Shown piece after piece: positions 13,478 through 18,423 of a stretch of DNA of 18,423 bases. The notes beneath the pieces were generated by a model, which was not told the DNA's origin, did no database searches, and saw only the letters and a program-made list of their open reading frames with translations. The DNA is from CAZLWA01 sp964563165 (GTDB taxonomy: Bacteria; CLD3; SB21). Positions within the stretch are counted from its first letter, which is position 1. Each line of letters opens with the position of its first letter. The position numbers and the translations under genes were made by a program. The stretch is taken from assembly GCA_964563165.1 (NCBI GenBank), contig CAZLWA010000053.1, positions 1 through 18,423 on the forward strand, in the 5' to 3' direction.

Positions 13478-13816
13478 TTACGATCTTTCTTCAACGATCA
13501 CGGTGAGGTGGCTCGTGCGCTTGCGGATCACCGAGCGGCGCCCCATCGAGCCCGCACGGCCGCGCTTCAACATCGGCCCGCCGTTTACAAATATTTCCTT
13601 CACGTACAATTGATGCGAATCCACACTCGGTTTGACAAACGTCACATTAGCCACAGCCGAGCGCAGCGTTTTTTCAATGTGCGTCGCCGCATTTTTGCGC
13701 GTAAAATGCAATATGTTAATTGCTTCTTCCGTGTTTTTTCCGCGAATGAGCTCGGCAACCCGCCTCATCTTTCGCGGCGAAATTCTCAAATGCTTTGTTA
13801 ATGCCATGCCTTCCAT
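13478..13816 (-). CDS. rplV: 50S ribosomal protein uL22
   Basis: A 112-residue protein whose long hairpin lines the exit-tunnel constriction. The core includes HLRISPRKMRRVAELIRGKN, RKNAATHIEKTLRSAVANV and the tunnel loop GGPMLKRGRAGSMGRRSVIR followed by KRTSHL. The loop has the same length as in E. coli, so no deletion of the macrolide-resistance kind is seen. The first ATG (GGAG 6 nt upstream) was preferred over the ATG three codons later. Confidence 0.98.
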   Translation of the reverse strand: MEGMALTKHLRISPRKMRRVAELIRGKNTEEAINILHFTRKNAATHIEKTLRSAVANVTFVKPSVDSHQLYVKEIFVNGGPMLKRGRAGSMGRRSVIRKRTSHLTVIVEERS

Positions 13817-13842
13817 GATTCTCTCCGAACAATTTTATGAAT

Positions 13843-14181
13843 TTATTTAGCTGCCGGTGGTGGTGGCGTAGCTGCCGGCGTCGCCGCCGTGGTCATCGTC
13901 GTCGTAACCGCCGCTGCCGCCTTGGCGCCCGAATGCCCCCGGAACGTCCGGGTCGGCGCAAATTCTCCTAATTTGTGACCAACCATGTTCTCGCTGACAT
14001 ACACCGGAATAAATTTATTTCCGTTGTGCACCGCAAATGTATGTCCGACAAAGTCCGGCGAGATCGTGCAGGCACGCGCCCACGTTTTGATGACTTTTTT
14101 CATATTCGATTTATTCATTGCCTCAACTTTTTCAACCAACTTGGTATCCAGGTAAGGACCTTTTTTAATCGAACGACTCAT
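13843..14181 (-). CDS. rpsS: 30S ribosomal protein uS19 with Ala/Thr/Pro-rich C-terminal tail
   Basis: Residues 1-88 are a normal uS19 of the 30S head (MSRSIKKGPYLDTKLVEKVE, TWARACTISPDFVGHTFAVH, NMVGHKLGEFAPTRTFRGHS). The family usually ends a few residues after GHSGAK, at about 92. Here the frame continues to 112 with AAAAVTTTMTTAATPAATPP and PPAAK. The tail is encoded by a GC-rich, trinucleotide-like stretch (13849-13920). S19's C terminus normally reaches toward the A- and P-site tRNAs, so a flexible, uncharged tail here is unusual. ATG start. Confidence 0.96.
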   Translation of the reverse strand: MSRSIKKGPYLDTKLVEKVEAMNKSNMKKVIKTWARACTISPDFVGHTFAVHNGNKFIPVYVSENMVGHKLGEFAPTRTFRGHSGAKAAAAVTTTMTTAATPAATPPPPAAK

Positions 14182-14226
14182 GCTGACGTACCTCTATTTC
14201 TCTGCGTTTTAAATTTTTAGAAAAAA

Positions 14227-15054
14227 TTACTTCCTGCGCTTGACTATATATTTGCTCGTGCGGTGATTTTTCTTACGCGTCTTGTATCCCTTGGCCAGCT
14301 GCCCCCACGGCGACACCGGATGCGGATTACCTTGCGGCGCCCGGCCTGCGCCGCCGCCGTGCGGATGATCCACCGGATTCATCACGACCCCGCGGTTGTG
14401 AGGCCGAAACCCCATCCAGCGCATGCGGCCCGCTTTTCCGATGGTAATATTTTCATGTTCCAGATTTCCAACTTGCCCCATCGTCGCCATACAGTCTTCC
14501 GAAACTTTCCGGATCTCGCCCGAGGGCAATCGCAATTGCACATACCCCGCATCACGGCCGGCCACGTTGGCAAACGCCCCGGCGGAACGCGCCATTTGCC
14601 CGCCCTTACCGACCTTAAGTTCGATGTTATGAACATCCGATCCGAGCGGAATGTTCTTTAAGGGCATTGCATTGCCGATCTTGATTTCCGCAGTTGCGCC
14701 CGACATCACTTTTTCTCCGACTTGCAGGCCTTTCGGCGCCAGGATATACGATTTGTCGCCGTCGATGTATTGAATCAACGCAATGTTGGCGCTGCGATTG
14801 GGATCGTATTCGATGCCCAGAACTTTGGCTTCGACGCCGAAACGCTGACGTTTGAAATCAATGACACGGTATTGTTTCTTGTGGCCGCCGCCGCGGAAAC
14901 GCGACGTCGTATGGCCGTTATTATTTCTGCCGCCGGTTCTCTTCTTACTTTCCAACAGCGATTTTTCAGGCGTCGTTTTCGTGACTTCACTGAAATCCGA
15001 AACGGTGATGTAGCGCCGGCTCGGGGTATAAGGTCGAAACGTTTTTAATGGCAT
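14227..15054 (-). CDS. rplB: 50S ribosomal protein uL2
   Basis: A 275-residue primary 23S rRNA-binding protein close to the peptidyl transferase centre. The N-terminal part has PLKTFRPYTPSRRYITVSDF and GGRNNNGHTTSRFRGGGHKK. The C-terminal loop carries GVVMNPVDHPHGGGAGRAPQ, which includes the histidine corresponding to E. coli His229. It ends YKTRKKNHRTSKYIVKRRK. Full length, ATG start, no anomalies. Confidence 0.99.
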   Translation of the reverse strand: MPLKTFRPYTPSRRYITVSDFSEVTKTTPEKSLLESKKRTGGRNNNGHTTSRFRGGGHKKQYRVIDFKRQRFGVEAKVLGIEYDPNRSANIALIQYIDGDKSYILAPKGLQVGEKVMSGATAEIKIGNAMPLKNIPLGSDVHNIELKVGKGGQMARSAGAFANVAGRDAGYVQLRLPSGEIRKVSEDCMATMGQVGNLEHENITIGKAGRMRWMGFRPHNRGVVMNPVDHPHGGGAGRAPQGNPHPVSPWGQLAKGYKTRKKNHRTSKYIVKRRK

Positions 15055-15087
15055 GTTCTATTCTCTCAACTTTTTATGGCGGATGAT

Positions 15088-15417
15088 CTATGCACCTTCG
15101 ACAAATTCGATCTTGTTATCTTTAGCTAAAGTCACAATGGCTTTTTTCCAGTCCCGGCTCTTGCCCTCGGTGCGCCCGGCGCGTGTAAAGCGCGAACGCG
15201 ATTTACCGAGAACGTTTATCGTGCGCACGGACAGCACTTTGACGCTGAATTTCTTTTCGATCGCATGCTTCACGTCGATTTTGTTCGCGTCTTTCGAAAT
15301 CTCGAATCCATATTGATTCAACGGCTCGCCGTTGCGTTTTTTCTTGTCCTTCATCAGTGAAATTTTTTCCGTGATGAGCGGACGTTTTAGAATTTGGTTG
15401 ATGCGACTGTTGTCCAT
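15088..15417 (-). CDS. rplW: 50S ribosomal protein uL23
   Basis: A 109-residue protein at the tunnel exit and main docking site for trigger factor and SRP. It begins MDNSRINQILKRPLITEKIS; the loop region LMKDKKKRNGEPLNQYGFEI is slightly longer than usual. VKHAIEKKFSVKVLSVRTIN and a basic loop GKSRSRFTRAGRTEGKSRDW complete the family pattern. ATG start, 19 nt after rplD. Confidence 0.98.
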   Translation of the reverse strand: MDNSRINQILKRPLITEKISLMKDKKKRNGEPLNQYGFEISKDANKIDVKHAIEKKFSVKVLSVRTINVLGKSRSRFTRAGRTEGKSRDWKKAIVTLAKDNKIEFVEGA

Positions 15418-15436
15418 TGTTCAAAAACCTTATTAA

Positions 15437-16201
15437 TTAATTTTCTGCCGCAGATCCGAAAGCGGAACCCACATTCTTGATCGCACTTTCATGAAACAAC
15501 AAATAATCGGCGTTCATTATATCATACGTCGAAATATCCTTCACGACGCTGACTTTGAGCCCGGGTATATTGCGGCAGGATTTCCTGAAATTTTCATACA
15601 CATTCAAATCCTTCGCGTCCTTCACCGCATGGCTCTTGTCCATTAACATTAAAACTTTATTGATCCGTTTTGATTTTGTTTCGCCGTCTGCCTTTTCCGA
15701 TTTTTTCTTTTTGCCCTTGGTCGCTTTTTGCGCTGTGGATTTGCTGATCAAACCCAAACTGCTTAGCACGCCGAAAACTTCTTTGGTCTTCGGAAGATCC
15801 GCGCACAGCGTGTGAAAATCTTCGACGATCATGATCTTATTGTCCACGGCCTTGTAGGTCAGTGCGGATTTGCGCGCAAGGCGTTTGACTTTCGTATTTA
15901 CATCTTTCTTGTACAGATGCGGATGCGGACCAAAAGTGATCGCACCGCCCGGCCACAAAGGCGTTTTCACCGAACCCGCACGCGCACCGCCGGTGCCTTT
16001 TTGCTTCCAGGGTTTTTTCGTCGTGCCGGAAACCGTCGAACGCTCCAGCGTACTGTGCGTTCCGTGACGTTTGTTGGCGCGCTCGGCAACCACCGCCAAA
16101 TACACCGCATGACTGTTAGGCCGGATCGCAAAAATATCTTTCGGTAATTCGACCTTTCTGCCCGTGTCCTCACCGCTCATATTTCTAACTTCTATTTTCA
16201 T
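15437..16201 (-). CDS. rplD: 50S ribosomal protein uL4 with Lys-rich insertion
   Basis: A 254-residue uL4 (201 in E. coli) that lines the exit tunnel with its extended loop. The tunnel-loop region THSTLERSTVSGTTKKPWKQ followed by KGTGGARAGSVKTPLWPGGA is intact. Between SSLGLI and KVLMLMDKS lies a Lys-rich insertion of about 28 residues (SKSTAQKATKGKKKKSEKAD and following) on the globular domain. The C-terminal part (ENFRKSCRNIPGLKVSVVKD, ISTYDIMNADYLLFHE) is normal. The ATG at 16199-16201 was chosen because AGGTG lies 5 nt upstream; the GTG two codons earlier overlaps that site. L4 is the S10-operon autorepressor in E. coli. Confidence 0.97.
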   Translation of the reverse strand: MKIEVRNMSGEDTGRKVELPKDIFAIRPNSHAVYLAVVAERANKRHGTHSTLERSTVSGTTKKPWKQKGTGGARAGSVKTPLWPGGAITFGPHPHLYKKDVNTKVKRLARKSALTYKAVDNKIMIVEDFHTLCADLPKTKEVFGVLSSLGLISKSTAQKATKGKKKKSEKADGETKSKRINKVLMLMDKSHAVKDAKDLNVYENFRKSCRNIPGLKVSVVKDISTYDIMNADYLLFHESAIKNVGSAFGSAAEN

Positions 16202-16222
16202 CTGCACACCTATAAAAAGTTT

Positions 16223-16858
16223 TTACTTCGAATTTTTTCTGATCTCAATGTACGAATTCGTCGGACCCGGCACGCTGCCTTTGATGAACAGTACGTTCGA
16301 ATCTTTATCCAGGCGAACGACCTTCAGATTCTTGATCGTCACACGGTCACTGCCCATCCGGCCGGCCATGCGCATGCCTTTGAACACGCGGGAAGGGTCG
16401 GAACTTCCGCCGATCGAACCGGGTGAGCGCGGACGGTCCGAAGCGCCGTGCGTCGTTTCGTTAATGCCGCTGAATCCGTGGCGTTTGACCACGCCCTGGA
16501 AACCCTTTCCTTTGGAAATGCCGACGATAGTTACTTTTTCGCCTTCGGAAAAAATGTCCATTTTGACTTCGGCGCCAAGCTGAAATTCCGCAACATTAAA
16601 ATCCTTGAATTCTCTGAAAATTCTCGGAAAGAATTCCGTAATATTCGCTTTTTTCGAATGCCCCTGAATGGCTTTCGTGGTGCGTTTCGCCGAACGTTTT
16701 CCCACCGCCATTTGGACGGCTTCGTACCCGTCTTTTTCCCTGGTCTTGATCTGCGTAACTACGCAGGGAACCGTTTCGACAAGGGTAACCGGAATGATGT
16801 TTCCGCTTTCATCAAAAATATTACTCATTCCTATTTTTTTTCCGATCATTCCGCTCAT
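16223..16858 (-). CDS. rplC: 50S ribosomal protein uL3
   Basis: A 211-residue early-assembly protein whose long loop approaches the peptidyl transferase centre. GMIGKKIGMSNIFDESGNII opens it. The central GKGFQGVVKRHGFSGINETT and GSIGGSSDPSRVFKGMRMAG followed by RMGSDRVT motifs are the family hallmarks. The glutamine methylated by PrmB in E. coli L3 is replaced by glycine here (GSIGG in place of GSIGQ). It follows the longest intergenic gap of the operon (102 nt). ATG start. Confidence 0.98.
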   Translation of the reverse strand: MSGMIGKKIGMSNIFDESGNIIPVTLVETVPCVVTQIKTREKDGYEAVQMAVGKRSAKRTTKAIQGHSKKANITEFFPRIFREFKDFNVAEFQLGAEVKMDIFSEGEKVTIVGISKGKGFQGVVKRHGFSGINETTHGASDRPRSPGSIGGSSDPSRVFKGMRMAGRMGSDRVTIKNLKVVRLDKDSNVLFIKGSVPGPTNSYIEIRKNSK

Positions 16859-16887
16859 GTGCTCTATACTCCTGGTAAGAAACTCGC

Positions 16888-16916
16888 CTGATTCACTTCC
16901 CGGCTTGCGGGATCAG
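16888..16916 (-). promoter_or_regulatory. Foldable gap between rpsJ and rplC
   Basis: Within the 102-nt gap, CTGAT and ATCAG (16888-16892 with 16912-16916) can pair around an inner CCCG/CGGG stem (16899-16902 with 16908-16911) with a 5-nt loop and a 6-nt one-sided bulge. A second weaker pairing, TTAATC/GATTAA (16935-16940 with 16955-16960), follows the rpsJ stop. It may be an mRNA regulatory structure or a processing site ahead of rplC. No known leader family was matched. Confidence 0.3.
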
Positions 16917-16960
16917 ACGCCGCTTCATCAAAATTTAATCTGATTCCCCGCAGGGATTAA

Positions 16961-17281
16961 TTACGTCGTTCCCGTGACTTTCAGTTCAATGTCCACTCCC
17001 GCCGGTAATTCCAGCTTGGACAGCGCCTCTACGGTTTTGTTGGTCGCATTCAGAATGCAAATGAGCCGCTTGTGAATGCGCGTCTCAAATTGCTCGCGTG
17101 ATTTTTTATCCACGTGCGGTGAACGCAGTACCGTATAAATCGTTTTGTCGGTCGGCAGCGGAATCGGCCCGCTGATGATGGCGCCGGAACTTTTCGCAGT
17201 ACGAATAATTTTGTCGATGGACTTATCGATCAGATTATGATCGTATGCTTTTAATTTTATTCTGATTCCTTGTCCAGTCAC
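16961..17281 (-). CDS. rpsJ: 30S ribosomal protein uS10
   Basis: A 106-residue head protein of the 30S subunit that also acts as NusE in antitermination with NusB. QGIRIKLKAYDHNLIDKSID, GAIISGPIPLPTDKTIYTVL and RSPHVDKKSREQFETRIHKR are diagnostic. The start is GTG (17279-17281); the upstream GAGAGTGAAG is a moderate ribosome binding site, and no ATG lies before the core. It sits 35 nt after tuf, so str-operon and S10-operon genes are probably joined here. Confidence 0.98.
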   Translation of the reverse strand: MTGQGIRIKLKAYDHNLIDKSIDKIIRTAKSSGAIISGPIPLPTDKTIYTVLRSPHVDKKSREQFETRIHKRLICILNATNKTVEALSKLELPAGVDIELKVTGTT

Positions 17282-17316
17282 GTTACTTCACTCTCTTTTA
17301 TTTTTTACAAAAAAAC

Positions 17317-18423
<1,107 letters not shown>

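Noticed and set aside
16199..16207. GTG start for rplD two codons upstream
   Set aside because: The GTG overlaps the AGGTG ribosome binding site, while the ATG at 16201 has 5 nt spacing to it.

Overview
This window is almost entirely one bacterial ribosomal-protein and transcription locus, read on the minus strand from right to left. It runs tuf (5'-truncated by the window edge), rpsJ, rplC, rplD, rplW, rplB, rpsS, rplV, rpsC, rplP, rpmC, rpsQ, rplN, rplX, rplE, rpsN (zinc type), rpsH, rplF, rplR, rpsE, rpmD, rplO, secY, map, infA, rpmJ, rpsM, rpsK, rpsD, rpoA, rplQ. A small unrecognised ORF follows, then a strong intrinsic terminator at 967-996. This is the classical fused S10-spc-alpha cluster, uninterrupted and in canonical order. 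Most gaps are 20-60 nt, and three are longer: rpsJ/rplC 102 nt, rplE/rpsN 88 nt and map/infA 84 nt.

The organism is a bacterium of moderate GC content. The order secY-map-infA-rpmJ without adk, zinc-binding S4, S14 and L36, an extended L17 and a fragment of a YD/RHS-repeat protein of the kind common in Bacteroidota and relatives suggest the FCB superphylum or an uncultivated lineage near Ignavibacteriota, Calditrichota or KSB1. That placement is an inference. Family identities of the operon genes are secure.

The left end (1-996) is accessory in character and lies on the plus strand: the 3' end of a YD/RHS-like gene that ends abruptly, then a two-gene type II toxin-antitoxin module (380-864) with a 4-nt ATGA overlap. 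The module is convergent with the ribosomal operon, and the operon terminator lies between them.

The genes cooperate in making the ribosome (10 small-subunit and 16 large-subunit proteins), translation initiation and elongation (IF-1, EF-Tu), N-terminal methionine removal (MetAP), membrane insertion (SecY) and RNA polymerase assembly (alpha subunit). I see no clearly new defence or metabolic system. The unusual features are in the ribosome itself: (1) several ribosomal proteins carry lineage-type extensions (L29 doubled in length, L5 with a repeat-encoded Lys/Glu N-tail, S19 with an Ala/Thr/Pro C-tail, L4 with a Lys-rich insertion, L30 and L17 with basic tails); (2) TTG and GTG starts are concentrated in small-subunit and IF-1 genes and nearly absent from large-subunit genes; (3) an unrecognised ORF closes the operon; (4) a good internal promoter candidate precedes infA and two of the long gaps can fold.
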